Of a stretch of 64,000 nucleotides of DNA, positions 1-9,790 are shown piece after piece. The DNA is taken from NCBI RefSeq assembly GCF_900111025.1, contig NZ_FOFN01000001.1:186001-250000 (forward strand), in the 5' to 3' direction. Position numbers and translations under genes: made by a program. The first letter of the stretch is position 1; every line of letters starts with the position of its first letter. The notes beneath the pieces are model-generated. The model had not been told where the DNA came from and made no database searches. It saw only the letters and a list, made by a program, of their open reading frames with translations. Source of the stretch: Hyunsoonleella jejuensis (GTDB lineage: Bacteria; Bacteroidota; Bacteroidia; Flavobacteriales; Flavobacteriaceae).

Positions 1-1963
1 TAATCGTGATTTTTATTTCATTCTCGTTTTCTTGAGAAATATTAATAGTAAGATGCCCTTTTTCTCTTTTGTAGCGCAACCCATGCCACACCGCGTTTTC
101 AATATAAGGTTGTAATAACATTGGCGGAATTACAAAATCGGCTACCCTTATTTTGTCATCTACATGAATGGCGTAATCAAACTTATCTTTAAATCTAAAA
201 TGCTCTAATTGCGTATATAACTGCAACAATTCGATTTCTTTTTCTAACGGAATAAAATCTTCTTCACTATTCTCTAAAACAGCGCGCATTAGTTTAGAAA
301 AATCGGTTAAATATTTATTCGCTGTTCTTTCATCATTGGATGCAATAAAGCTGTTTACAGAGTTTAAGGCATTAAAAATAAAATGCGGATTCATTTGACT
401 ACGTAACGATTTTAAAGCCAGCAAATTATTAGCCAAACGTTGCTGACGAATGTATTTGTACATTAAAAATGCTACTAAAAGCAATAAAAACAGTCCTCCC
501 ATAAGCGAGTAAATAATTACTTTTTGACGTTTAGATTGCTCTACCGTTAATTGGTATTGGCTCTCTGAAAGTTCACGATCGCTCTCTAAACTAGTAATCC
601 TATTTTGTTTTGTGTTTAAATCTTTCCTGAAACGCGTTATTTGAGATATCTCCTGCTCTTTTTTTCTGTATAATTTATCTACCACATCTACATACTCTTG
701 GTAAGCCGCTAATGCTTTTGTGAAATCTCCAGTGGTTCTATAAACTTCCGATAATTTTCTCGTGGCGTCTTTTTGAACCACCAGGTCTTCTTTAGTTTCA
801 GCTTCTTCAATACTTTCTTCAAGGAAATTAATAGCATTCCCAAAGTCCTTTTGTTGTAAATAAGCATTCCCTATCTTATATTTTTGCTTTTGCGATGTGA
901 GCGCACTTTCATTATTTGGTACTGAATCTGTTTCTATCTCAATATCATTAATATCATTTAAGGCTTGTTTTCTTAATTCAATTTCATCTGAAAAATTATT
1001 TACTTTATTTTGAAAATCGGCCACTTTCACCTTCTCTTCTACCGCTCTCTTCTTATTTTGCGTACTGGCCAATTTTAGCGATTTATCAAAATACACTTCG
1101 GCCTCCACTACTTCACCCTTGCTACTGTATACTTCAGCAATTTTAGAATTTAAATCGGTAATTTTTGGAGCTATTAAATGTTTTTGTGAAATCTCCAACC
1201 CGCTATTATACGCTCCGAGGGACCTGTCGAATGCACCAGTGCTTTTATAAACATCGCCTAAACCTTCATAAAGCTTTACCAATTGATAATTAGACAATGT
1301 GCTTTTATCAACATTGTTATATTCTTGGATACTCTCCTGGTAATTTTCGTTTAAACGATAAGCCTTTGCCAATTTTAAACGTGTTTCATTACTATTTTTA
1401 CTTTGTAAGCTAATGCGGTAATTAGAAATGGCTAAATCGAACTGTTCCCAATACATATAGATATCGCCAAGTACTTCGTAAGCATCACCATTTTCCTTTT
1501 TTGAAGTGCTTGCTTCCAAAGCATCAGCTACAAACTGAATACTCTTCTTAGCATCTTTTTTAAGGTACGCTTCAGCAGAATCGATGTACCAATTAAATTG
1601 GGATTCGCTACGACTTTTATAGCGCTTAAACTTTGTGGTTTCTGTATTTGGTTCTACCTGAACCGTAATACGCTCATTACTTTGAATAGTATAATAAATG
1701 GTTTCAAAATCTTTATGCCTAATAGTAAGTTGGTCTCCTTTTCTGGCTTCAATTCTAAACGCTCCAAAAATATCTGTTGTGGTATACTGGCCTCCATTTA
1801 TTTGAATATTTACATTAGGGATAGGGTTTCGCGTATCCTGCTCTATCACAGAACCACGCACTGTAAATCTTTGAGAATTATCTAGAATATTATTTTGTGC
1901 ATTTAGGTTTACCCCAATAAACACAAGCAATAAAAACGATATGTATTTAAAATAAAATTGCAT
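1..1963 (-). CDS. TPR-containing LytS-type sensor histidine kinase (3' part cut by window edge)
   Basis: The reading frame is open to the left window edge, so the C-terminus is missing; about 654 codons are visible. It starts with a signal peptide ending in LNAQ, followed by a carboxypeptidase-regulatory-like beta domain (about residues 30-100), a long alpha-helical TPR-like region (about 110-440), one transmembrane helix near residues 485-505, and a His_kinase domain. The phospho-acceptor lies in QMNPHFIFNAL (His about 527), and the N box reads ENAVWHG. Kinases of this class have a periplasmic TPR sensor and signal to LytTR-type response regulators; such a partner would be expected just left of the window (inference). 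The ATG at the right end is chosen because the signal peptide follows at once. The signal it senses cannot be told. Confidence 0.88.
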   Translation of the reverse strand, partial: MQFYFKYISFLLLVFIGVNLNAQNNILDNSQRFTVRGSVIEQDTRNPIPNVNIQINGGQYTTTDIFGAFRIEARKGDQLTIRHKDFETIYYTIQSNERITVQVEPNTETTKFKRYKSRSESQFNWYIDSAEAYLKKDAKKSIQFVADALEASTSKKENGDAYEVLGDIYMYWEQFDLAISNYRISLQSKNSNETRLKLAKAYRLNENYQESIQEYNNVDKSTLSNYQLVKLYEGLGDVYKSTGAFDRSLGAYNSGLEISQKHLIAPKITDLNSKIAEVYSSKGEVVEAEVYFDKSLKLASTQNKKRAVEEKVKVADFQNKVNNFSDEIELRKQALNDINDIEIETDSVPNNESALTSQKQKYKIGNAYLQQKDFGNAINFLEESIEEAETKEDLVVQKDATRKLSEVYRTTGDFTKALAAYQEYVDVVDKLYRKKEQEISQITRFRKDLNTKQNRITSLESDRELSESQYQLTVEQSKRQKVIIYSLMGGLFLLLLVAFLMYKYIRQQRLANNLLALKSLRSQMNPHFIFNALNSVNSFIASNDERTANKYLTDFSKLMRAVLENSEEDFIPLEKEIELLQLYTQLEHFRFKDKFDYAIHVDDKIRVADFVIPPMLLQPYIENAVWHGLRYKREKGHLTINISQENENEIKITI

Positions 1964-2173
1964 ATATTATTTTACAATAGCTAAACTTACGCACTTTCGT
2001 TGGCATAATAAAATTGCACTCTTTCAAAAAAAGACTTTTCACCATCAAAATATCCTGTTTCACATAATTTACTGCTTGATTCGCTCATTCAAAACAGTGA
2101 CTCACTCATTATGCCTTTTTTAAAATATACTTTGGAAATAGATTTACAGCATTAATCAAAAAACAAAAAAATC

Positions 2174-3328
2174 ATGAAATCAGTATTTAAAATTTTAGTG
2201 ATATGTATTGCTGTTATTAGCGTTACCGTATGTAACGCTAATAACAAAACACCAAATCTTGCAATAACTACTTTAGTAAACACTAATTCCGAACCTAATA
2301 AGCAATTTATAAAAGTTGCACTATTATTAGACACCAGTAATAGTATGGATGGGTTGATAGACCAAGCCAAAGCCCAACTTTGGGAAATTGTCAACGAATT
2401 GTCTTATGCTAAATGCGATAATAACAAACCAAATCTGCAAATAGCATTATATGAATATGGCAATGATAGATTAAATAACAAAGAAGGTTACATCAGGCAA
2501 GTTTTAGCCTTTAGCAATGACTTAGATGAAATTTCTAAAGAACTATTTTCTTTGACCACTAATGGCGGTAATGAGTATTGCGGACAGGTGATACAAACCT
2601 CATTAAATCAATTAAATTGGGGCAGTAATCCCGATGATTTAAAACTCATTTTCATTGCCGGCAACGAACCCTTTACTCAAGGCAAAGTAAACTACAAAGA
2701 TGCTGCAACTAATGCTAAAGAAAAGGATGTAACGGTAAATACTATTTTTTGTGGTGATTATCATCAAGGAATTTCTACCTTTTGGAAAAAAGGCGCAGAT
2801 TTAACCCAAGGCAATTACATGGCAATAAACCATAACAAGGCCACTGTTCATGTCGCATCACCTTATGATGACCAAATTCTTCAACTAAACGTAAAATTGA
2901 ATAAAACTTATGTTGCATATGGACAAAGAGGTAAAGAAAAACGAATGATGCAAGCAGAACAGGACATGAATGCCAGTGGTTACAGTAAAGCCAATGCCGT
3001 AAGTAGAACCGTAAGTAAAAGTTCTCATTTATACAAAAACGCTACTTGGGATTTGGTTGACGCTATTGAAGAAGAAAAAATTAACGTAGAAGACCTTGAA
3101 AACGAGGCCCTTCCCGAGGCCTTAAAAAACAAATCTCCACGAGAGATAAAAGCTTATGTTGCGAACATGCAGCAAGAGCGTAAAACTATTCAAAAGCAAA
3201 TTCTAGAACTAAATGAAAAACGCAAAACGTATATTTCAGAGAAAGCGAAAGATACTGAAAACGGTTTGGAAAATGCTATGACTACAGCTATAAAAACACA
3301 AGCTAAAAAGAAAAAGTATACTTGGTAA
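2174..3328 (+). CDS. Secreted von Willebrand factor A domain protein
   Basis: A 384-residue protein with an N-terminal signal peptide (cleavage probably near the Cys/Asn at residues 20-23). A vWA domain follows with the MIDAS motif DTSNS (Asp53, Ser55, Ser57), which binds a metal ion and a ligand. After the vWA fold (to about residue 235) comes a charged alpha-helical tail rich in Lys, Glu and Gln (about 290-384), possibly coiled coil. It stands alone, divergent from the sensor kinase and followed by a terminator hairpin. Secreted vWA proteins in Bacteroidota are common but mostly without assigned function, so only the fold and a periplasmic or surface location are claimed. Confidence 0.85.
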   Translation: MKSVFKILVICIAVISVTVCNANNKTPNLAITTLVNTNSEPNKQFIKVALLLDTSNSMDGLIDQAKAQLWEIVNELSYAKCDNNKPNLQIALYEYGNDRLNNKEGYIRQVLAFSNDLDEISKELFSLTTNGGNEYCGQVIQTSLNQLNWGSNPDDLKLIFIAGNEPFTQGKVNYKDAATNAKEKDVTVNTIFCGDYHQGISTFWKKGADLTQGNYMAINHNKATVHVASPYDDQILQLNVKLNKTYVAYGQRGKEKRMMQAEQDMNASGYSKANAVSRTVSKSSHLYKNATWDLVDAIEEEKINVEDLENEALPEALKNKSPREIKAYVANMQQERKTIQKQILELNEKRKTYISEKAKDTENGLENAMTTAIKTQAKKKKYTW

Positions 3329-3337
3329 TAAACACTT

Positions 3338-3369
3338 AAGAAGTCTGGATCTCTTTCAGGCTTCTTTTT
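3338..3369 (+). terminator. Rho-independent terminator after the vWA gene
   Basis: The arms AAGAAGTCTG and CAGGCTTCTT pair around a 9-nt loop (one G-U pair) and run into a T5 tract. The tract reaches the stop codon of the convergent PorP/SprF gene. Confidence 0.7.
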
Positions 3370-4372
3370 AATTCACCGCAGGGCACTTACAATCATAGCG
3401 TTCTCTTCTACAATTAAAATTATAGCCTAGAGTAAGCTGGTGAAACCCACCGTTTGTAAAGACTACTGAGTTGGTTTGATATGTATACGTATAGGCAAAC
3501 ATAAACTGATTGTAGTTTACGCCAACTATAGGCGTAATTTGTTGCAGCTTTTGGCTACTTACACCTCCGGAATTGTTTAAAAACTCAGCACCATCTAAAC
3601 TTTGACGGTATGACAAACCGCCCCAAAGCGTTCCAAATTCCATCTGTTTATAAGCTTTCGCGTTGAAATCTACCATAGATTCTTGGGTACCATCTCTGTA
3701 TTGAAACATTATTGAAGGTTCAAAACTCCAGTCGCTACCTAATTTTCCAAAAACTCCACCTACTGATAATAAATAACGTCTCAAATTACTAGTAATTTGT
3801 ATGTCGTTGTTTATGCCTTCGTTTTTAAGCACATTTTTTATCGTACCGTGAGCATAATAATCTAAATAATGGTAAGAAAACCCGAAATCTATATTAAAAT
3901 TGGTTGCGCTCTGCACTACACCTTGCACTATAGGATCCTGTCCGTCAAAAGGAAAAGTGGTTTCGTCTAATTGATATTGAATAAATCCTGCACTTAGCCC
4001 AAAGGATAACATATTTAAATCAACCTCACTTCTTGAGAACATCAAATGGTGGGCATAGGTTAAATACGCTCCTGTTTGTGAGTGATAACCGTTTTTATCA
4101 GCATACAATATACCTCCAATACCAGAAGGAGAATCTCCAATACGACCATTAACACTCAGTGTCATTAAACGTGGCGCGTCTTCATGCCCAAACCATTGTT
4201 GTCTTCCGGTTAATCGTACTTTGGCACAATTAGCTGCTCCAGCCATAGATGGATGGATTAGGTAATAATTATCCGTTAAATAGTCAGTATAAATAGGGAG
4301 TCCTTCTTGAGCATTAATGCTTGAAATGCATAACATTCCAACCAGTAATAAAAAAGTATATTTCAATTTCAT
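3368..4372 (-). CDS. PorP/SprF family type IX secretion outer-membrane protein
   Basis: A 334-residue protein with signal peptide (cleavage after INAQ) and the PorP/SprF signature near the mature N-terminus: YTDYLTDNYYLIHPSMAGA, then the conserved RLTGRQQWFG motif. The rest alternates like a 14-strand beta barrel, ending in aromatic strands. SprF-type proteins sit in the outer membrane and help attach or export partner type IX secretion substrates. This copy has no adhesin gene next to it, unlike the copy near 48 kb, so its substrate is probably encoded elsewhere (inference). The C-terminal tail contains an unusual cluster of Cys residues (CRRERYDCKCP), a possible disulfide or surface-anchoring element. 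Confidence 0.87.
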   Translation of the reverse strand: MKLKYTFLLLVGMLCISSINAQEGLPIYTDYLTDNYYLIHPSMAGAANCAKVRLTGRQQWFGHEDAPRLMTLSVNGRIGDSPSGIGGILYADKNGYHSQTGAYLTYAHHLMFSRSEVDLNMLSFGLSAGFIQYQLDETTFPFDGQDPIVQGVVQSATNFNIDFGFSYHYLDYYAHGTIKNVLKNEGINNDIQITSNLRRYLLSVGGVFGKLGSDWSFEPSIMFQYRDGTQESMVDFNAKAYKQMEFGTLWGGLSYRQSLDGAEFLNNSGGVSSQKLQQITPIVGVNYNQFMFAYTYTYQTNSVVFTNGGFHQLTLGYNFNCRRERYDCKCPAVN

Positions 4373-4510
4373 AGGTTACATTATCAAGGTAAACTGGTGT
4401 TTAGTTAACGTTTGTTTTGATGAAAAATTACATAAAGAAAACAATTAACTAAACTCAAATATATGCATAACTAGGTTTTCTTTTAGTATTTTTGCTAAAA
4501 AATAGCTAAA

Positions 4511-5416
4511 ATGAGTAATTTAAAGGTTTCTGTGCAAGAAACAGCAAATAATAGCATTGTAAAATTCGAAGTTGACCAATTTATTACAAAGCATCAAAGC
4601 TTTGAATTTAACAATATAGACGAAGCAACCGCTTCCCCTTTAGCACAACAATTATTTTACTTGCCTTTTGTAAAAAAGGTGTACATCTCCGGGAATTTTA
4701 TAGCAGTAGAACGCTACAACATTGTTGAATGGCAAGATGTACAAGATGAAGTAGCACAACAAATTGAGGCTTATTTAAATGACGGTGGTATTGTTATTGC
4801 TGAAAATGCAACACCTAAAAAACAAACACCCGTTACAATATATGCAGAAGCTACACCAAACCCTGCCGTAATGAAGTTTGTAGCGAATAAAAAAATTGTA
4901 ACGGCAACTTTTGAGTTTACTTCTATCGATGAAGCAAAACTTTCCCCATTAGCTTCAGAGCTTTTTCATTTTCCTTTTGTAAAAAGTGTTTTTGTTGAAG
5001 AAAATTACGTTTCGGTAACAAAATACGACATGGCCGAATGGCAAGATATTACTGTTGAAGTTCGTGATTTTATAAGAAACTTTATAGCCGATGGTAAAGA
5101 GGTTGTACTTCCTGAAGCTGCAGAAAAAATGAAAACCTCAACACCTCAGCTTGATAAAAAATTTGAGGCTTTAGATGATGTTTCAAAAGAAATTGTAAAT
5201 ATTTTAGAAGAATACGTTAAGCCCGCAGTAGCAAGCGATGGTGGGAATATTCAATTTATGGGATACGATGCTAACCAAAAAAGTGTAAGTGTTATGTTGC
5301 AAGGTGCTTGTAGTGGTTGTCCGTCTTCAACTTTTACACTTAAAAACGGAATAGAAAACATGCTAAAACAAATGCTCCCAGGTAAAATAGAAACCGTAGA
5401 GGCAATAAATGGTTAA
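4511..5416 (+). CDS. NifU/Nfu-type iron-sulfur cluster carrier with duplicated Nfu_N domain
   Basis: 301 residues in three parts: two tandem Nfu N-terminal domains (about 5-100 and 115-205, both with the ASPLAxxLFxxPFVK pattern) and a C-terminal NifU-like domain (about 220-300). The C-terminal CSGCP motif (Cys267, Cys270) is the [4Fe-4S] binding site of Nfu proteins. It acts in the cytoplasm, passing clusters to apo-proteins. The upstream region contains TATTTTTG, a match to the Bacteroidota -7 element. The first Nfu_N copy lacks the TPNP opening seen in the second (ATPNPAVMKF), so the first may have lost part of its role (inference). Confidence 0.93.
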   Translation: MSNLKVSVQETANNSIVKFEVDQFITKHQSFEFNNIDEATASPLAQQLFYLPFVKKVYISGNFIAVERYNIVEWQDVQDEVAQQIEAYLNDGGIVIAENATPKKQTPVTIYAEATPNPAVMKFVANKKIVTATFEFTSIDEAKLSPLASELFHFPFVKSVFVEENYVSVTKYDMAEWQDITVEVRDFIRNFIADGKEVVLPEAAEKMKTSTPQLDKKFEALDDVSKEIVNILEEYVKPAVASDGGNIQFMGYDANQKSVSVMLQGACSGCPSSTFTLKNGIENMLKQMLPGKIETVEAING

Positions 5417-5488
5417 CTTTTATACGATTGATTTAAAAAATTAGTAACTTTAGAAGTATCGGTAACTATTAATTTAAAACTTAAAATC

Positions 5489-5689
5489 ATGGCAGTATTA
5501 AAAGTAATTGAAATTTTAGCGAACTCAGAAAAAAGTTGGGAAGATGCTACTAAAAAAGCTGTTGCTGAAGCAGCAAAAAGCGTAAAAAACATCCGTTCGG
5601 TTTATGTTAAAGAACAAAGTGCTAGCGTTAGTGGTGGTGAGATTTCAGATTTTAGAGTTAACGTGAAAATCACTTTTGAAGTCAAGTAA
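5489..5689 (+). CDS. Dodecin family flavin-binding protein
   Basis: A 66-residue protein of the size and sequence pattern of dodecin: VLKVIEI at the start, SWEDA, an amphipathic helix, SVYVKEQSA, and the last strand FRVNVKITFEV. Dodecins form hollow 12-mers that store or buffer riboflavin, FMN or, in some bacteria, CoA. It sits 72 nt after the nfu gene and is followed by a strong terminator, so it may be co-transcribed with nfu. Confidence 0.92.
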   Translation: MAVLKVIEILANSEKSWEDATKKAVAEAAKSVKNIRSVYVKEQSASVSGGEISDFRVNVKITFEVK

Positions 5690-5709
5690 ACTCTAAGAAT
5701 TTAGACCTT

Positions 5710-5738
5710 AAGCGTTCAAAACTTGAACGCTTTTTTTT
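5710..5738 (+). terminator. Rho-independent terminator after dodecin
   Basis: Perfect 10-bp stem AAGCGTTCAA / TTGAACGCTT with a 3-nt loop, running into T8. Confidence 0.93.
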
Positions 5739-5765
5739 GCCCTTTCTTTTAACTAACTTTGATAA

Positions 5766-7871
5766 ATGAAGTACAGTGCACTACTAATTTTGATTATGCT
5801 TATGAGCTGTAAAGATCAAAATAATAAGACAAATGATCAGCATATATACACCAACGCTTTAGTTCATGAAACTAGCCCTTATCTATTGCAACACGCACAC
5901 AATCCTGTAGATTGGTACGCTTGGAACGATGCAACATTAGAAAAAGCAAAAAAAGAGAACAAATTAATGCTCATTAGTGTTGGCTACTCTTCTTGCCACT
6001 GGTGCCATGTTATGGAGCATGAAAGTTTTGAAGATAGCCTGGTTGCACAAGTAATGAACGATAATTTCGTAAACATTAAAGTAGATAGAGAGGAACGCCC
6101 TGATGTTGACCAAGTGTATATGAATGCTGTGCAGTTAATGACAGGGAGAGGAGGTTGGCCTTTAAACGTTGTTACGCTTCCCGATGGAAGACCTATTTGG
6201 GGCGATACTTATTTAGAAAAAGAGCGCTGGATAAGTGTTTTAGAACAGATTTCCAGACTTTATAAAGAAAACCCAAGTAAACTCATAGAACAAGCCGAAA
6301 ACGTTCAAAAGGGTATAAACTCAATTTCAGTAATTGAAGTAAATAACGACGCTCCTGTTTTTGAAAAAACGTTTATTTCTGAAGGTGTTGCTAAATGGTC
6401 TAAGCAATTCGACCATAAGTATGGCGGTATGAATCGTGAACCCAAATTTATGATGCCAAATAATTATCATTTTTTAATGAGGTATGCACATCAAACGAAT
6501 GATAAAGAGTTACTCGATTTTGTAAATTTAACGCTGACAAAAATAGCCTATGGCGGTATTTACGATCATGTAGGTGGCGGGTTTTCAAGATACTCGGTTG
6601 ATGGCAAATGGCATGTGCCACACTTTGAAAAAATGCTTTATGATAATGCACAATTGGTTAGCTTGTATTCCGATGCTTATTTACTCACTAAAAACACACT
6701 ATATAAAGAAGTTGTTGAAGAAACATTAGATTTTATAAAGAATGAAATGACTACTTCAGAAGGGGCATTTTATGCTTCTTTTGATGCAGATAGTGATAAT
6801 ACTGAAGGAGAACTAGAAGAAGGAGCATTCTATGTTTGGCAAAAAGAAGAACTGAAAGCGTTACTAAAAGAGAATTTTGATTTGTTTTCAGATTATTATA
6901 ATATAAATGAAAATGGCTTATGGGAAAAAGGCAACTATGTGTTGATTAGAAAAAATGATGATAATTCTATTCTAAAAAAATATGAAATTTCTCAAAACAT
7001 ATTAGATGAAAAGAAAACCAAATGGAAGTCTATTTTAAAAGACGCTCGAAGTAAAAGACCAAAACCTAGAATGGATGATAAAGCATTAACTTCTTGGAAT
7101 GGCTTAATGCTAAAAGCGTATGTAGATGCTTATCGCGTTTTTCAAAATATAACGTATTTAAATGCCGCCGAAAGCAATGCAAATTTTATTAAATCTAAAG
7201 TTTTACGAGAAGATGGCGGATTAAACCGCACGTATAAAAAAGGTGTAAGTAAAATTAATGGGTATTTAGAAGATTATGCTACAGTAATTGATGCGTTTAT
7301 AGCGCTTTATGAGGTTACCTTAAATGAAAGTTGGCTCAACACAGCAAGAGATCTAACTAATTATACATTCGAACATTTTTATGATGAAAAAAGCAATCTG
7401 TTTTTTTACACATCGAATGAAGATGCTTCATTAGTTTCAAGAAATATTGTGTATTATGATAATGTTATTCCTGGAAGCAACTCGATGATGGCCAAAAATC
7501 TATTTAAATTATACCACTATTTTGATGATAAACTTTTTGAATACTCGGCAACTACAATGCTGAACACCATGAAACCAGAAATGCTTGAATACCCAACGTC
7601 TTTTTCTAATTGGTTCGATTTAATGCTAAATTATACCAATCCGTTTTACGAAGTTGCAATTTCAGGAACTGATGCCAAAGCAAAAATTTCAGAACTAAAT
7701 CAACATTATATTCCGAATAAACTGATTGCTGGGAACACCTCTGAAAGCAATATGCCATTGCTAAAAAGTAGATACAACCCAAACCAAACTTTAATTTATG
7801 TTTGCGTAAATAAAGCTTGTAAACTTCCAGTTGTAGAAGTAGATAAAGCTATTAATCTATTACAACAATGA
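5766..7871 (+). CDS. DUF255 / YyaL-SPATA20 family thioredoxin-fold lipoprotein
   Basis: 701 residues. A lipobox (LMLMSC, Cys15) predicts a lipoprotein. Residues about 25-190 form the DUF255 thioredoxin-like domain with SSCHWCHVM (Cys77, Cys80), preceded by the family hallmark [14 protein letters not shown]. The rest is an (alpha/alpha)6-barrel region of the N-acyl-glucosamine-2-epimerase type, with [13 protein letters not shown] typical of the family. Members carry a redox-active CxxC, but their substrate is not established. The stop codon overlaps the ATG of the next gene, so the two are translationally coupled. Confidence 0.9.
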   Translation: MKYSALLILIMLMSCKDQNNKTNDQHIYTNALVHETSPYLLQHAHNPVDWYAWNDATLEKAKKENKLMLISVGYSSCHWCHVMEHESFEDSLVAQVMNDNFVNIKVDREERPDVDQVYMNAVQLMTGRGGWPLNVVTLPDGRPIWGDTYLEKERWISVLEQISRLYKENPSKLIEQAENVQKGINSISVIEVNNDAPVFEKTFISEGVAKWSKQFDHKYGGMNREPKFMMPNNYHFLMRYAHQTNDKELLDFVNLTLTKIAYGGIYDHVGGGFSRYSVDGKWHVPHFEKMLYDNAQLVSLYSDAYLLTKNTLYKEVVEETLDFIKNEMTTSEGAFYASFDADSDNTEGELEEGAFYVWQKEELKALLKENFDLFSDYYNINENGLWEKGNYVLIRKNDDNSILKKYEISQNILDEKKTKWKSILKDARSKRPKPRMDDKALTSWNGLMLKAYVDAYRVFQNITYLNAAESNANFIKSKVLREDGGLNRTYKKGVSKINGYLEDYATVIDAFIALYEVTLNESWLNTARDLTNYTFEHFYDEKSNLFFYTSNEDASLVSRNIVYYDNVIPGSNSMMAKNLFKLYHYFDDKLFEYSATTMLNTMKPEMLEYPTSFSNWFDLMLNYTNPFYEVAISGTDAKAKISELNQHYIPNKLIAGNTSESNMPLLKSRYNPNQTLIYVCVNKACKLPVVEVDKAINLLQQ

Positions 7872-8230
7872 CTACCTTTACCAAAATATTAATTGCATTT
7901 GTTGCTGTAGAACATTTTTACTTTTTAGTTTTAGAAATGTTTCTATGGACAACTAAAAAGGGCATTAAAACATTCGGTTTAAAGTCGAAGGAATTTTCTG
8001 AAGACACCAAAGTATTAGCAGCAAATCAAGGTTTGTATAATGGATTTTTAGCGGCTGGCTTATTATTTTCAATTATAGCTAATGACAGGAAAACAGCCAT
8101 ATTTTTTCTTATCTGTGTGACGATTGCTGGTGTTTACGGGTCTTATTCTACAAAGCAAATAAAACTATTTGTAGTACAAGCAATTCCTGCTATTTTAGCA
8201 CTTACTTCTACCTTATTTATAATTAATTAA
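7868..8230 (+). CDS. DUF1304 family small membrane protein
   Basis: 120 residues with four predicted membrane helices (about 3-25, 55-72, 77-95, 98-118). The first helix has the family pattern [18 protein letters not shown]1304 proteins are small integral membrane proteins of unknown function. The start codon overlaps the stop of the DUF255 gene by 4 nt (ATGA). Confidence 0.87.
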   Translation: MTTFTKILIAFVAVEHFYFLVLEMFLWTTKKGIKTFGLKSKEFSEDTKVLAANQGLYNGFLAAGLLFSIIANDRKTAIFFLICVTIAGVYGSYSTKQIKLFVVQAIPAILALTSTLFIIN

Positions 8231-8305
8231 TCATTTTTTTACTATTAAAACACAATAAAACTTATGTTTTGTTTTTATCTTTCAACTTTAAAAAACTTAT
8301 AAATT

Positions 8306-9121
8306 ATGAATTTAGATAATATAGATGCTGAAAAATGGCTTGAACTAGCAACCACTTATGGCCTTAAGATTCTTGGAGCCATTGTTATTTGGATTGTGGG
8401 GTCCTGGGTTATTAAAAAAATTATTAAAGGGACAAAAAAAATAATGACCAGCCGAAATCATGATGAAAGCCTTCAAAAATTCTTAACCAATCTTTTAGGT
8501 TGGGTTTTAAAAATTGTTTTAATCATTGTTGTTTTAGGTACAATTGGTGTTGAAACCACATCTTTTGCAGCAATAATTGCTGCTGCTGGTTTAGCCATAG
8601 GTTTAGCGCTACAGGGCTCTCTTGGTAATTTTGCAGGTGGTGTTTTAATTATGATTTTTAAACCATTTAAAATTGGCGACCTAATTGAAGCTCAAGGTGA
8701 AATTGGTGTTGTTAAGGAGATTGAAATTTTTACTACTAAATTAACCGGTTTATCCAATAAAGAAATAATTATTCCCAATGGTTCATTATCTAACGGAAAT
8801 ATTATCAACTATACGACTGAGGGCACGCGTCGTGTAGATTTAGTTTACGGGGTAAGTTATGATGCAGATATTAAACAAACTAAAGAGGTTATCATGGAAG
8901 TTCTAACCGCTCATCCTAAAGTACTAAAAGATCCGGCACCAGCTGTGACAGTTTTAGAACTTGCCGACAGTTCTATTAATTTTGCAACAAGACCATGGTG
9001 TAACAGTGAAGACTACTGGACTGTTTATTTTGACGTTACCGAAAACGTAAAAATAGCACTTGACAAAGCAGGAATAGAAATTCCTTATCCACACCAAGTA
9101 GAAATACAAAAGAAAGGTTAA
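8306..9121 (+). CDS. Small-conductance mechanosensitive channel, MscS family
   Basis: 271 residues with three membrane helices. The pore-lining TM3 is rich in Ala and Gly (AAIIAAAGLAIGLALQGSLGNFAGG), followed by the MscS beta domain (FKIGDLIEAQGEIGVVKEIEIFTT) and an alpha/beta C-terminal domain. Length fits the short MscS class. These inner-membrane channels open under membrane tension to release solutes in osmotic downshock. Its stop codon overlaps the stop codon of tsaB on the other strand. Confidence 0.94.
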   Translation: MNLDNIDAEKWLELATTYGLKILGAIVIWIVGSWVIKKIIKGTKKIMTSRNHDESLQKFLTNLLGWVLKIVLIIVVLGTIGVETTSFAAIIAAAGLAIGLALQGSLGNFAGGVLIMIFKPFKIGDLIEAQGEIGVVKEIEIFTTKLTGLSNKEIIIPNGSLSNGNIINYTTEGTRRVDLVYGVSYDADIKQTKEVIMEVLTAHPKVLKDPAPAVTVLELADSSINFATRPWCNSEDYWTVYFDVTENVKIALDKAGIEIPYPHQVEIQKKG

Positions 9122-9789
9122 GTTTTAGGCTTTATAGCTACAAAATCTTTCAAGTAATAAGGTTCAAAATAAGCGACATCTTCTATGTCGCTTATTTTAT
9201 ATTTATAGTATGCCAACATAGCCATTTCATTTGCAGAGGGTAATTTGTTTTCAATGTATATCGCATTTGGATGATGAATTGTTTGCTTTGTTTTCTCAAC
9301 ACCATTACCAATAAAATACGTTTTTCCTTTGTTTAAAAAGTCTATAAAAGACGTTTCGTCTAAAACTTCTGCCTTTGTATCACGTATTTGATTGTAATTT
9401 GAATCAAAAATCGCAGAATACACTTCCATACGTCGTGCATCAAGCATTGCCACAATCACACCATCCTTACAGGAAACTTGATGTGCTAAAACATCTAGAG
9501 TAGGCACAGAGATAAGTGGTTTGTTTAACGCAAAGGCCAACCCCTTAGCTGCTGACACCCCAATACGTAGCCCTGTATAAGAGCCAGGGCCTTTACTTAT
9601 GGCAATCGCATCAATTTGTGAACGAGAAATCTTTACTTCTCTTAGAACATCATCAATAAAAACATGCAACTTTTCGGCGTGTGAATATCCGTTTCTCGCA
9701 TCTTCTTTTAATGATACTATTTTCCCGTAATGAGATAAACTAACAGAACAATTAGTTGTAGCAGTTTCTAGATTGAGTATATAAGACAA
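9118..9789 (-). CDS. tsaB: tRNA threonylcarbamoyladenosine biosynthesis protein TsaB
   Basis: 223 residues with the ASKHA-fold start (ILNLETATTNCSVSL) and the TsaB hallmark KGPGSYTGLRIGVSAAKGLA at about 70-90. TsaB supports TsaD in making t6A37 on tRNAs that read ANN codons; it acts in the cytoplasm. It starts 1 nt after the TolC gene ends, so it is the last gene of the exporter operon. A 14-bp perfect stem-loop lies inside its 3' coding end. Confidence 0.94.
   Translation of the reverse strand: MSYILNLETATTNCSVSLSHYGKIVSLKEDARNGYSHAEKLHVFIDDVLREVKISRSQIDAIAISKGPGSYTGLRIGVSAAKGLAFALNKPLISVPTLDVLAHQVSCKDGVIVAMLDARRMEVYSAIFDSNYNQIRDTKAEVLDETSFIDFLNKGKTYFIGNGVEKTKQTIHHPNAIYIENKLPSANEMAMLAYYKYKISDIEDVAYFEPYYLKDFVAIKPKT
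9166..9198 (+). terminator. Hairpin in the tsaB 3' end, probable mscS terminator
   Basis: A 14-bp perfect inverted repeat (positions 9166-9179 and 9185-9198) with loop CTTCT. The stem has a GC core flanked by AAAAT and ATTTT, so it can work as a terminator for mscS, whose stop lies about 45 nt upstream. It is coding sequence for tsaB on the other strand. Confidence 0.65.
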
Positions 9790-9790
9790 A

